A DNA stretch of 64,000 nucleotides, from assembly GCA_023266115.1 (NCBI GenBank), contig JAHFRU010000009.1, positions 1 through 64,000 of the forward strand, read 5' to 3'. The notes under the pieces were generated by a model. That model had not been told where the DNA came from. It saw only the letters and a program-made list of their open reading frames with translations, and searched no databases. This document shows positions 54,218-64,000 of the stretch, in pieces. Origin of the DNA: Gammaproteobacteria bacterium (GTDB taxonomy: Bacteria; Pseudomonadota; Gammaproteobacteria; VBWC01). Numbering within the stretch: position 1 is the first letter of the stretch; the number at the start of each line of letters is the position of its first letter. Both the position numbers and the translations under genes were made by a program.

Positions 54218-54473
54218 GCAGACAGTAAAAAGGGGCGCGCTCCCGATAGGGAGCGCTGGCCCGAAGCGCGATACGGTCGCTCGTATATCCCGAACTCACC
54301 AGGCACTGCGGGTGGCGTCCCGGACTGACCCGGGAATTTCTTCCAGTTGATATATTGGGTTATAAACAACGGGTGAAAATATTGGCCAAGCGTTTGAAAG
54401 AGCGCGTCACTAGTTCCCCGCCCATTGTCAGCCTTGTTGAATGTGTCCGTGAAATCAGGGGAGAACCCGGATC

Positions 54474-54849
54474 TTGGGCCGGCGATCATCCGGGAGCGCA
54501 ACGCGCTTGATGTCCGGCTGGGCGACACCGAATCAAGACAACGCCGAGGCGATTCTGGATATCCTGCGCGTCTGCAGGCGGTGCGCGACCGAAGGCTGTG
54601 ATTGCCATGGACAGCACCGGCAATGTGACGTTGGGCCAGGCCGAAGTGCCGGCGGGACATGATTACCGGATACTGAAATTCGATGGCGTCATCGAAGTCG
54701 GGCTGGGTGAGCCTGGCGAATATGGCCATATTGAAATTGCCTATTATCGGATAGCGACAGCGGCCGGAATCAGCATGACCGCATGCCGGCTGCGGGAAGA
54801 AAACAGTCGCGCGCACTTTAAGACCCAACGCTTTGATCGTATCAATTAA
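54474..54849 (+). pseudogene. hipA (toxin kinase) fragment, frameshifted and truncated
   Basis: Frame pieces match the middle of HipA-type kinases. DNAEAILDILRV (about 54537-54574) and, in another frame, SAGGARPKAVIAMDSTGNV (about 54575-54630) join to the family motif GGARPK with a frame change at about 54574. The second frame then continues GHDYRILKFDGV, EYGHIEIAYYRIATAAGISMTACRLREENSRAHFKTQRFDR and stops. The catalytic part after RFDR is absent. No hipB is present. It looks like a remnant of a type II toxin-antitoxin or HipA-like locus. Confidence 0.65.
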
Positions 54850-54854
54850 ACACA

Positions 54855-56054
<1,200 letters not shown>

Positions 56055-56071
56055 CAGGACACCTCCAGCGA

Positions 56072-56160
56072 GGTCATTCCGGCGCGGGCCACACGCCAGC
56101 AATCCACTAAATCGGAACCACTGGATTTCGGGGTAATGCGGCAGCTTGCCCGGAATGACG
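56072..56160. repeat. Dispersed inverted repeat between ATPase and permease genes
   Basis: GTCATTCCGG (56073-56082) and CCGGAATGAC (56150-56159) form a 10-bp perfect inverted repeat around CCACTAAATCGGAACCACTGGATTTCGG-like sequence. The same outer motif (GTCATTCC / GGAATGAC) occurs inside the MITE-like element at 48.4-48.7 kb. It belongs to a repeated family within this genome, inserted between two operon genes. Confidence 0.6.
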
Positions 56161-56211
56161 CCACTTCAGCTTCCCTCAGGCATAAACGGCGCTTCCGTTT
56201 GTCAGGGGTGT

Positions 56212-56888
<677 letters not shown>

Positions 56889-56892
<4 letters not shown>

Positions 56893-58160
56893 TGTGGCTT
56901 GCTGGCGGTGTCCGTGATGATGATGGTGCCTGCCTTCAGTTCGCCGTCGTCAGGCCGTTTGTCCGCGAAGATCTGGGTCATGCGGCCGTCGCTGGGGCCG
57001 GTTTTGACGTCAATTGCGCGCGGCTGGCCGTTGTTGGGTACCCAGACGCGTTTGCTTTTGTCGTTGTCCTCGCGCGACGGGCGGGTTCGGCTGCCCCAGC
57101 GCGGCAAGAGTTGATCCATGAAGCCGCCTTTCTGTTCGGCTGCCGTTACAGGGGGCACAAAGCGTAGCGCAGCGTTGGGTACGCGCAGCGCGTCGTGAAT
57201 CTCTTCTACCGTAATGTGGGCGGTGGCGGTCATGCCGGGGCGCAGCAACAACTCTGCGTTACTCAGTGACAGGATGGTTTCGTAGCTGACTACCCCGCCG
57301 ACACTCAACGGCGCGAGACGCACCTGCGCGATGGTGGCGGGGAACACCCGCTCGCCATAGGCATCGACGGTAAAGGTGGCGGTCTGACCTTCGCGCACCT
57401 TGCCGATGTCCGCCTCGTCGACCGCAACGCGCAGCTCCATCTGGGCCAGACTTTCCGCCAGCGTGAACAGTATTGGCGCTTGTAACGATGCGGCCACGGT
57501 CTGGCCCGGTTCGATCTGGCGTTTGAGTACGACACCGTCGATAGGCGAGCGGATCACCGCCTTGGCGAGCCGGGTCTGTTCGGCATCCAGCGTCGCGCGG
57601 GCCTGCGATACCTGGGCCCTGGCGCTGGCGTCGTCGGCCTGCGCGCGGGCATAACCGGCCTGCGCTGCGTCCAGATCCTGTGCTGTGCAGAGACCTTTCG
57701 CGGCCAGCGTCTGACAGCGTTTCAGTTTAAGCTGGGTCTCCAGCACCGTGGCCGCTGTTTGTAATACCCTGGCGTCGGCCACCGCCAGCGCCGCCTGCAC
57801 CTGAACCACCCTGGCCCGCTGTTCGTCGGTGTTGAGGCGTGCGAGGATCTGCCCCTGGGTGACCCGGTCATTGAAATCGACCAGCACTTTTTCAATCATG
57901 CCGGAGACCTCGCTGCCCACATCCACCTGGTTGAGCGGTGCCAGCGTGCCGGTGGCCGTGACCTGAATTGTCAGATCGCCCCGTGTGACCTCGCCGGCGA
58001 CGAATTGCAGCGGTGTGTCTTTGTCCTTCGCGAACAGGAAAAAGCTTGCGATGCCGAAAACGGCAACTACCAGCAACGCAATGATCGCGCCCCGGCGCCG
58101 TGGGCGATCCTGTGTCAGTACCTGTTCGATCTTGGCGGCCGTCGTTATCGGTTGATTCAT
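56889..58160 (-). CDS. Periplasmic adaptor (MacA/HlyD family)
   Basis: A 423-residue membrane-fusion protein: an N-terminal membrane anchor (GAIIALLVVAVFGIASFFLF), barrel-sandwich lipoyl motif (GTLAPLNQVDVGSEVSGMIEKVLVDFNDRVTQGQILARL), a coiled-coil hairpin (residues about 100-185), and beta-barrel domain (IRSPIDGVVLKRQIEPGQTV). It links the inner-membrane MacB-like pump to a TolC-like channel, which is not in the window. First gene of the operon. Confidence 0.92.
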
Positions 58161-58576
58161 AGTGGGTGTGTCAGAGATCCGGGGTTGTCGTGGGTTATCG
58201 CGCGAGCGTATCTGGCCATACAGAGTACACCAGGTCCTGATAAGTTCTCCGTCATTGCAAGGATAAAGAGAGCGCAGCGATAAGGTCGAAGACTAATTTC
58301 GCAGCAGTTGTCTGTCCAAGGGTTGAAAGCGTTAGGATAATCGGCTCCGGGGAAGGAATCCACCGATGGCAACAAGCGATATTTGTGGCCATCCGCGGGA
58401 TGGCTCCGGTCGATCGACGAAGCCTGTGCGGGTATCCTTGATTAAGTCGAAATATTTTGCAGTTGCAAGCGTCCGTATGCCGCGATTGGGTATGCCAGTC
58501 GACTGGCGCATGAGCGGCTGTATCAGTATTTAATCGTGGATTCTATTTCTAGCGTGAGAACTGTGCGTCCATACCA
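58161..58576. other. Intergenic with degenerate REP-like sequence
   Basis: Near 58251-58290 is TCCGTCATTGCAAGG followed by AGAGCGCAGCGATAAG, a worn copy of the CGTCATTGCGAGG/AGCGAAGCGA type of dispersed repeat. No gene is recognised. The region must carry the divergent promoters of the adaptor and the 58577 gene. Confidence 0.4.
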
Positions 58577-59722
58577 ATGATTAACAACAAATGGGCAAAT
58601 GCACTGCTGGGTAATGCACGTGCGTTCATTCGCAGTTGGAGACTTCCAAAATGGGAGGTGTCGGGAAAGGAACGTTTTTCGGATCTTCCCATAACCCTGG
58701 TCTATTTTGGCCACGACTTTGGATTTCGCACAATTTCGCAAAAGGTATTTGCACCCGGCTATACGGCAAAAAGAACGGGCAGTGCGTGGTTGGGGGCGCC
58801 CGGGTTTCCTTTGACGCCGACAAATCAAGAAGGCGATATAGTCGCCATAGAGATTGATCCTGTGCGGTGGCGAGCACATGACACGGGTTCGGGGTTTCTT
58901 CTGCCGCTCTGGTCGCGAACCAGCATCAGGGTTGAGGATGCCTGCCGTCAGATGAAGACCAGCTCTAGTTTGAAGGATGATTTGAGGAGGATACGCAAAA
59001 ACAGGATTGTATGTGAAACGTCCGGAAGCAGTAGCGATCTCCGAACATTCTACGAGCGTATGTATATACCTTACATCGCTGCTCGCCATGGGGAGTTATC
59101 GCTGCCCGATAGTTGGGAGACGATCGTTGACACCGAAAGATGCGGCGAACTCATTGTTGCCAAAGGGTCAAATGGTGACCCGATCGGCGGCATCGTCGTG
59201 GGCCGAAACGCTGAAAACATGTACGCCCGTTCACTCGGACTGATCAGTCACGAAAAGGAGCTGTTGAAAACCGGGGTTATGTCGGCGCTGTATCGGGCCT
59301 GTTTTGAACGAGCCAGGTCATACGGCTACGACCGGGTTGGCTTTGGTTTGACAGGATCCTTTCTCAACGATGGGCTGCTGCGATTCAAGAAGAAATGGGG
59401 ACTGCAGCTGGTGGGCGGGTGCAAGCAAGGAATATGGTTGCAATTTAACAACGCCACACCAGCCGTGGGATCATTTCTGACCAACAATCCGTTTATTTAC
59501 CATCAGGCTGATAAAATTCATGGCGCGACCTTTGTCGAAGATGCCGAGTTTATGGATGACGAAAGTCTGCGCAAGTTACACGTAGACTACTATTTGCCTA
59601 ATATGGAGTCGCTGCATATATGTCCGATAAAGTCGGACGAGGGACAGTCGCCGATTCCGCAGGCGCTGGCAGGCCATCTGGTCTGGGGGACAAATCGGCG
59701 CCTGTTCGCAGAAGCGACGTAA
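58577..59722 (+). CDS. GNAT-fold (FemAB-like) acyltransferase-type protein
   Basis: A 381-residue soluble protein. The core (about 150-300) contains FYERMYIPYIAARHGELSLP, CGELIVAKGSNGDPIGGIVVGRNAENMYARSLGL, and MSALYRACFERARSYGYDRVGFGLTGSFLNDGLLRFKKKWG, a pattern of GNAT/FemAB-like acyltransferases. The first 130 residues form a separate domain with FGHDFGFRTISQKVFAPGY. I recognise no specific enzyme. Isolated between the efflux operon and a MaoC gene. Confidence 0.6.
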   Translation: MINNKWANALLGNARAFIRSWRLPKWEVSGKERFSDLPITLVYFGHDFGFRTISQKVFAPGYTAKRTGSAWLGAPGFPLTPTNQEGDIVAIEIDPVRWRAHDTGSGFLLPLWSRTSIRVEDACRQMKTSSSLKDDLRRIRKNRIVCETSGSSSDLRTFYERMYIPYIAARHGELSLPDSWETIVDTERCGELIVAKGSNGDPIGGIVVGRNAENMYARSLGLISHEKELLKTGVMSALYRACFERARSYGYDRVGFGLTGSFLNDGLLRFKKKWGLQLVGGCKQGIWLQFNNATPAVGSFLTNNPFIYHQADKIHGATFVEDAEFMDDESLRKLHVDYYLPNMESLHICPIKSDEGQSPIPQALAGHLVWGTNRRLFAEAT

Positions 59723-59796
59723 CTTTCGTTTCTCCCGCCTGTTCGCGCATGGCCGCTTATGCTCGTGCAGTATTAACGCTCAGTTCACGGTGAAAT

Positions 59797-60255
59797 ATGG
59801 AACCGACAATAGCGACTAGCGACATATGGCCAAATGGTATACCTAGGGTCGGGCAGACGGCACGGCGGTCGCGGCAGGTGACGGTGCGTGACATAGAATT
59901 GTTTACCGAGATCAGCGGTGACCGGAATCCGCTTCACTACGACGAAGCAATCGCGAAAGCGAGCCGCTTCGGTGGCATCGTGGTACAGGGCGGTATCACC
60001 AGCGCGATTCTCAATGCGGTCGTCGCTGAAGATCTGCCGGGACCGGGCACGGTGTTTCTGCACGTGAGCTGGAGTTTCAAGGCGCCGGTCCGACCCGGCG
60101 ACACGATTGCCGGCGAGGTCGCGATCACCCGGGTACGCCGCGATAAACCCATTACCGAGCTGGCTATCCGCGTCGTGCTGGCCGATGGTACGGTCGTGCT
60201 GACGGGCAACGCGGTCTGTTACACGATGCCTGTTGCGAAACAAGCCCCTCGGTAG
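59797..60255 (+). CDS. MaoC-like (R)-specific enoyl-CoA hydratase
   Basis: A 152-residue hot-dog-fold protein. The hydratase motif FTEISGDRNPLHYDEAIAKASRFGGIVVQG contains the catalytic Asp and His (GDxNPxHxD). It hydrates trans-2-enoyl-CoA to (R)-3-hydroxyacyl-CoA, as in fatty-acid or PHA metabolism. No PHA genes are nearby. The ATG at 59797 is chosen; no strong ribosome binding site is evident. Confidence 0.88.
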   Translation: MEPTIATSDIWPNGIPRVGQTARRSRQVTVRDIELFTEISGDRNPLHYDEAIAKASRFGGIVVQGGITSAILNAVVAEDLPGPGTVFLHVSWSFKAPVRPGDTIAGEVAITRVRRDKPITELAIRVVLADGTVVLTGNAVCYTMPVAKQAPR

Positions 60256-60380
60256 TTCTGACATTCCGCGGCGCAGGACTCTCCTGCGTATCTTTATACG
60301 TAAGGTCCTGCCGTCACGATTCATTGGCCGTTCACGTTAAGCGATATACCATGTGCATGGTATGAGCACGGGATGATGAC

Positions 60381-61013
60381 ATGTCGTTACCCATGAAACG
60401 ATCTGGAATTTACGCGGCAGCCTGCGTCGGAATGCTGCTGTGCACGGAGTCCGCATGGGCCTTGCGCTGTGGCAACGATCTGGTATTGACGGGCGAGCGC
60501 AAGATCGAGGTACTGAAGAGCTGCGGGAAGCCGTTGCTGGTCGAGCAATGGGCGGAGACGGGCGTTGTGTTCAGCCAGAGCGGCAAGGTCGTCGTCGGTG
60601 AAAGGGATACGAGTACGGTCGAGGTATGGACGTATAACTTTGGACCCGCCCGGTTTATTCATTTCCTGCGCTTCGTCAACGGCCGGCTGGACGAGATCAT
60701 GCCAGGGCCCCGCGGTTTCAGCGGCGCAGCGGTGGTGAATGGATCGCCGGAATGCGGCAAAATCGTGAGCAAGGGCGACCGGAGAATCGAGCTGTTGCGC
60801 GAGTGCGGCGAGCCGGCGTCCGTCGATGAGCGGAGCCGGGAGCAGATGATCGGCATACGCGACGAAGCTGGCGCTACGCTGTCGCAGGGCCGCAAGGTCG
60901 AGGTCCGCGTCGAGGAATGGACCTATAACTTCGGCCCGACGCGCTTTATGGTGTTCGTTACGCTGGAGAACGGTGTCGTCGTCGATGTGCAGACGGGCGA
61001 TTACGGATTTTGA
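60381..61013 (+). CDS. Secreted tandem DUF2845 protein
   Basis: A 210-residue precursor with a signal peptide (KRSGIYAAACVGMLLCTESAWA) and two DUF2845-type modules of about 90 residues: CGNDLVLTGERKIEVLKSCGKP ... VWTYNFGPARFIHFLRFVNGRL, and CGKIVSKGDRRIELLRECGEP ... EWTYNFGPTRFMVFVTLENG. Each has a pair of cysteines likely to form a disulfide. The function is unknown. It lies 15 nt upstream of the HEAT-repeat gene. Confidence 0.85.
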   Translation: MSLPMKRSGIYAAACVGMLLCTESAWALRCGNDLVLTGERKIEVLKSCGKPLLVEQWAETGVVFSQSGKVVVGERDTSTVEVWTYNFGPARFIHFLRFVNGRLDEIMPGPRGFSGAAVVNGSPECGKIVSKGDRRIELLRECGEPASVDERSREQMIGIRDEAGATLSQGRKVEVRVEEWTYNFGPTRFMVFVTLENGVVVDVQTGDYGF

Positions 61014-61028
61014 CAGCTATCGTTCGGA

Positions 61029-61544
61029 GTGGCGATGAATCTGCTGGACAGGCTTCGGGGTGGCGATTTGCGTTCGACAGGTGAGGCCGATGAGGTCGTT
61101 GCCGCCCTCGAGAAGGCCCCGGCGCGCTTTGCCGAGGTGTTTGCCGGTTTGCGGGATGCCGATCCCGTGGTGCGGGCACGCGCGGCGGACGTGATCGAAA
61201 AAGTGACGCGCAAGGCAGCGACGTTGTTGTCCCGGTATAAAAGACAGCTAATCACGATGCTGAAAACATCCGCGCAGCAGGAAGTCTGCTGGCATCTCGC
61301 GCAGATGATGCCGCGGCTGGCGATGTCGGCACGTGAACAAGACGGCGTCGTTGCTGAATTAAAACGCTACCTGACGGCGGACAGCCGCATCGTCAGGGTG
61401 TCTGCGCTCGATGCACTGGCGCGTATTGCGGCGGCGCATGACAGGTTCCGAAGCGAGGTGCAGGACATCGTGATGGATCAGATCAAGACCGGCAGTCCGG
61501 CCGTCAAGGCGCGCAGCAGGAAGCTGCTCAAGCTTCTGACCTGA
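61029..61544 (+). CDS. HEAT-repeat protein
   Basis: A 171-residue soluble helical protein with at least three HEAT-like hairpins: FAEVFAGLRDADPVVRARAADVIEKVTRK, SRIVRVSALDALARIAAAHDR and KTGSPAVKARSRKLLKLL. It starts with GTG at 61029 or ATG at 61035. HEAT proteins act as binding scaffolds; the partner is unknown. Probably co-transcribed with the DUF2845 gene. Confidence 0.75.
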   Translation: MAMNLLDRLRGGDLRSTGEADEVVAALEKAPARFAEVFAGLRDADPVVRARAADVIEKVTRKAATLLSRYKRQLITMLKTSAQQEVCWHLAQMMPRLAMSAREQDGVVAELKRYLTADSRIVRVSALDALARIAAAHDRFRSEVQDIVMDQIKTGSPAVKARSRKLLKLLT

Positions 61545-61838
61545 AGCGTGTGCCGGCATGCCGGAAAGGTAACAGGAGTTGCTTGGTCCGGCGAACGACG
61601 AAGTGTCGCGCGCCGCGCGAATCTTTCTGTCGTCTGAAGCGCTGGCGGTGGCACTCGATGACACCCGCCAATACGAATTTTATCTGCGCTACGCGGTTTC
61701 GCCCGAGCTGTTTGTCACGCTGGATATGCAGCGGCTGGGCAACAGCAACTTCGACGGCGACGCGGCCGCGTGCGATCGGCATATATCCCTGTACCGATTA
61801 CGGCTGACGGTGTTGATCGAGTCGCGGCGGCAGAATGA
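61545..61838. other. Gap with a coding-like but unsupported frame
   Basis: A plus-strand frame from 61579 (DEVSRAARIFLSSEALAVAL, ELFVTLDMQRLGNSNFDG) looks protein-like but has no proper start codon at a workable distance from the AGGAG at 61574, and its tail runs 145 nt into the convergent reductase gene. It may be a remnant of a small gene. Confidence 0.35.
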
Positions 61839-62849
61839 TCAGCCGGCGGTAGCCTGTTTGTCGATGAGTGGCGTTTTGTGTGTGGTGATAAACGGATCGG
61901 CGTGGATTTCCTGCAGCGACGCGCCGGCAAGAAAGGCCTTGCGCTTGGTGTCCTTGACCATGTCCGGGTGCCCGCAAAGATAGACGCGCATGCCGGCCAG
62001 CGACTTGACCGACTGCAACGCCACCTGTTCGGCGCGGCCCCCGGCGTAACCCGTGCGCGCCGGCTCGGCCGATACGCAGGGAATGTAACGGAAGTTCGCA
62101 TGCGCCTCGGCAAGATGACGCAACTCGTCGACGAGATACAGGCCGTCGTGGCTGCTGCTGCCGTGGAACAGCAAGATCGGGCCGGCGTGACCGTGGTCCA
62201 GCGCGTCACGCAACACACCATACAGTGGCGACAGGCCGCAACCGGTGCCGATCAGCAGCAGGCCCTGTTGCCGGTTATCCGGCATGTAACAACACTCGCC
62301 GTGCGGGCCTTCGATCAGTAGTCTTTCGCCGGGCAGGACGTGGTCGTGCAGCCACGTCGAGACCCTGCCGTTCGACACGCGGCGTACGTGGATCTCGATT
62401 GCTTCGTGGTATTGCGGCAGACTCGCGATCGAGTAGCTGCGTACTTCGCCGTCCGTCTCGCGGCATACGTTGATGAACTGGCCGGCGCGGAATTCGAACG
62501 GCTGTTCCGGCCGCAGGCGCAGGCGGATAATACCGGTATTGAGATGATCCTTGAGGATCACCGTCGCGGGAATACGCTGCAGCACTTTGTCACCGGGTAA
62601 TGCCACCGTCAGGTCGCCCGTCGGCGTGCATACACACGGCAGAAAGTAGTTATTGTCCTGCAATGACGGTTTCAGGCCTTTCTGCGCGACGTACGGCGGC
62701 TGTCCCGACACTGCGCGCATCAGGCACGTCTGGCAGATACCGCTGCGGCAAGAGGTGGCAACGGAGACACCATGCCGTTCGAGGCAGTCCGTTACCGTTT
62801 CATTACCGTGGCAGGTGTACTGTGCGCCCTGAAAGGTAATGACCGGCAT
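61839..62849 (-). CDS. [2Fe-2S] ferredoxin-FAD/NAD(P)H reductase (MmoC-like)
   Basis: A 336-residue electron-transfer flavoprotein. An N-terminal plant-type ferredoxin domain has CRSGICQTC (Cys34, Cys39, Cys42) and Cys72; then an FAD domain with RSYSIASLP and an NAD(P)H domain with GTGCGLSPLYGVLRDAL and YLCGHPDMVKDTK. The order matches reductases of oxygenases and naphthalene-type systems. It starts 22 nt after the stop of the truncated haemoglobin gene, with GGAGC before the ATG. It probably reduces that haemoglobin, inference from operon position. Confidence 0.9.
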   Translation of the reverse strand: MPVITFQGAQYTCHGNETVTDCLERHGVSVATSCRSGICQTCLMRAVSGQPPYVAQKGLKPSLQDNNYFLPCVCTPTGDLTVALPGDKVLQRIPATVILKDHLNTGIIRLRLRPEQPFEFRAGQFINVCRETDGEVRSYSIASLPQYHEAIEIHVRRVSNGRVSTWLHDHVLPGERLLIEGPHGECCYMPDNRQQGLLLIGTGCGLSPLYGVLRDALDHGHAGPILLFHGSSSHDGLYLVDELRHLAEAHANFRYIPCVSAEPARTGYAGGRAEQVALQSVKSLAGMRVYLCGHPDMVKDTKRKAFLAGASLQEIHADPFITTHKTPLIDKQATAG

Positions 62850-62871
62850 GGTGCTCCGCTTCCCGGGGTAA

Positions 62872-63240
62872 TCAGCGACCCAGGACGTCGTTACGGGTGG
62901 ACTCGGCGAGCTGCGCCGCTTCCGCGATCAGCTCGTCCGGGACATGCAGTTCCTTGAGGGTCGCGCCGAGATTTTCGACAACGGCATCGAAGTGCGTGTC
63001 GTTCAGGCCAATTTTTACCAGCTGGGCATGTCCGACGCGCATATCCTTGCCGGAGTAGTTACTTGGGCCGCCGAAGGCCAGCGTCAGAAACGCCTTCTGC
63101 TTCGCTGCCTGTTTGTCCATGTCGACGTCTGCAAAGAACTTGTTGATGCGGTCATCGCTCAGTACCTTGCGGTAAAAGATATCCACTGCTGCATCGACCG
63201 CTTTTTCACCGCCCAGTTTGTCAAACAACGTCTTGCTCAT
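62872..63240 (-). CDS. glbN: Truncated haemoglobin, group I (trHbN-like)
   Basis: A 122-residue globin with the 2-over-2 fold: LFDKLGGEKAVDAAVDIFYRKVLSDDRINKFFADVDMDKQAAKQKAFLTLAFGGP, where FGGP precedes the GH-like loop. RVGHAQLVKIGLNDTHFDAVV holds the proximal His in GHAQL. Group I members such as trHbN detoxify NO to nitrate with a reductase. First gene of the trHb-reductase operon, with a perfect palindrome upstream. Confidence 0.92.
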   Translation of the reverse strand: MSKTLFDKLGGEKAVDAAVDIFYRKVLSDDRINKFFADVDMDKQAAKQKAFLTLAFGGPSNYSGKDMRVGHAQLVKIGLNDTHFDAVVENLGATLKELHVPDELIAEAAQLAESTRNDVLGR

Positions 63241-63262
63241 TTGTTTCTCCGGATATTGCGAT

Positions 63263-63276
63263 TATCTTTAAAGATA
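63263..63276. promoter_or_regulatory. Palindromic operator candidate upstream of glbN
   Basis: A perfect 14-bp palindrome, TATCTTTAAAGATA, lies 23 nt upstream of the glbN ATG within an AT-rich promoter-like stretch. AAGAT half-sites resemble those of NsrR or related NO-responsive repressors, but the spacing is not the full consensus. The identity of the regulator is not established. Confidence 0.5.
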
Positions 63277-63641
63277 TATACGTAATAAATGTTATATAGG
63301 TGGCTTCGGCAAGTCAAACCAAACCTTGCAGAAGCGGTTGTTTATTTAAGATATTCCTGAGAATCCCGGTCGGATATCGCGGCCGCAGTCGCCGCGTCGG
63401 ATAGCCTGCTGGCAATGGCTTTGACGCGTCACAATGGCGCGCTGCTGTCGGTCATCGGTGGCGTGTAAACACCGGCTGCCCGTCGCGATGCGCGATCGCA
63501 GCGCCCCGGCCAGGCCGGATCGATGACGGCGGATGCGGCGGCGCCGTGGCATAATGGTCGGGCGTTGGTCATGTCGCTGCCGCGGCGGTTTGCAGGTCGA
63601 TATTAACCGCGGTGTGGCGACTTAACAGGTAACCGGTAACA
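63277..63641. other. Divergent promoter region of glbN and purE
   Basis: The AT-rich first 80 nt belong to the glbN promoter side. The GC-rich remainder, with short dyads such as TCGCGGCCGCAG, has no recognised gene. The purE ribosome binding site (ACAGGTAACCGGTAAC) is weak. Confidence 0.4.
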
Positions 63642-64000
63642 ATGAAGAACAAGACACAAGACGTACTTGTCGGCATCGTCATGGGATCGCGTTCTGACTG
63701 GGCGACCATGGAGCATGCGGCGCAGACGCTCGAGCAACTGGGCATCGCCCATGACGTGGCGATAGTCTCGGCGCACCGGACGCCCGACCGGTTGTTTGAA
63801 TATGCGGAAGCGGCGCGGGGGCGCGGCATCGAGGTGATAATCGCCGGCGCGGGCGGCGCCGCGCATCTGCCGGGCATGCTCGCGGCGAAGACCCCGGTGC
63901 CAGTGCTCGGTGTGCCTGTCCAGTCGCAGGCGCTCAACGGTCTGGACTCCCTTTTGTCGATGGTCCAGATGCCGGCGGGCGTGCCGGTAGGCACGCTGGC
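63642..64000 (+). CDS. purE: 5-(carboxyamino)imidazole ribonucleotide mutase (partial)
   Basis: The frame starts [20 protein letters not shown] and remains open to the window end (119 codons), about three quarters of PurE's usual length. [29 protein letters not shown], and [16 protein letters not shown] are the PurE active-site motifs. It converts N5-CAIR to CAIR in purine synthesis. PurK normally follows and would be beyond the edge. Confidence 0.95.
   Translation, partial: MKNKTQDVLVGIVMGSRSDWATMEHAAQTLEQLGIAHDVAIVSAHRTPDRLFEYAEAARGRGIEVIIAGAGGAAHLPGMLAAKTPVPVLGVPVQSQALNGLDSLLSMVQMPAGVPVGTL

Overview
The window looks like a chromosomal piece of a moderately GC-rich gammaproteobacterium. 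Supporting signs are a DUF2333 protein, an mtnB-mtnD-mtnC methionine-salvage operon, an assimilatory nirB-nirD-nasA cluster, an APS-type CysH, a four-gene TRAP transporter with a TatT lipoprotein, and purE running off the right edge. Persulfide-handling genes, a pseudoazurin-type cupredoxin and a truncated haemoglobin suggest a metabolically versatile, sulfur- and nitrogen-handling bacterium of the broad Chromatiales/Acidiferrobacterales kind. That placement is inference; no rRNA, tRNA or other clear taxonomic marker was seen.

Layout. 0-9 kb: the 5' end of an IS30-family element at the left edge, then single genes (methyltransferase-like, pseudoazurin-like, DUF2333, slyD, beta-propeller, DUF4342, VOC). 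9-16 kb: a persulfide dioxygenase-rhodanese fusion with three DsrE-fold genes, an SRPBCC protein, then tatT-dctP-dctQ-dctM. 17-22 kb: a cyclic-nucleotide-binding protein, mtnBDC, SYLF and DUF2059 secreted proteins, a TVP38 membrane protein. 22-28 kb: GT2 and GT39/83-like glycosyltransferases, a decayed ABM monooxygenase, an iron alcohol dehydrogenase, cysH, a YdjC/HpnK deacetylase, an HNH protein. 29-33 kb: secreted and membrane proteins (dienelactone hydrolase, YceI, TlpA-like, a barrel-like protein). 33.8-39.4 kb: nitrate and nitrite assimilation. 39.7-41.7 kb: lemA and two TPM-domain genes.

41.8-50.8 kb is the accessory region. It holds a secreted zincin gene broken by two in-frame stops, two integron-like cassettes with a clear attC site but no integrase, an IS481-family element inserted in the second cassette gene, a discoidin-like protein, a second membrane-associated zincin, a 311-bp MITE-like element and an IS4-family remnant. 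From 50.8 kb on there are a PKD-domain exoprotein, HlyIII, an N-terminally truncated alpha-carbonic anhydrase, a hipA fragment, a MacAB-type efflux operon (its permease and ATPase genes separated by a dispersed repeat), a GNAT-like protein, MaoC, DUF2845 and HEAT-repeat proteins, a truncated haemoglobin/ferredoxin-reductase pair behind a perfect palindrome, and purE.

The most notable points are: (i) the integron-cassette/IS481 locus, where conceptual removal of 1,309 bp restores an open frame that ends inside an attC-like R'' box; (ii) the trHb plus [2Fe-2S]-FNR pair, which looks like a flavohaemoglobin split into two proteins; (iii) the three-subunit DsrE operon next to a persulfide dioxygenase; and (iv) several genes decaying by nonsense mutation or truncation, including stops of all three types.
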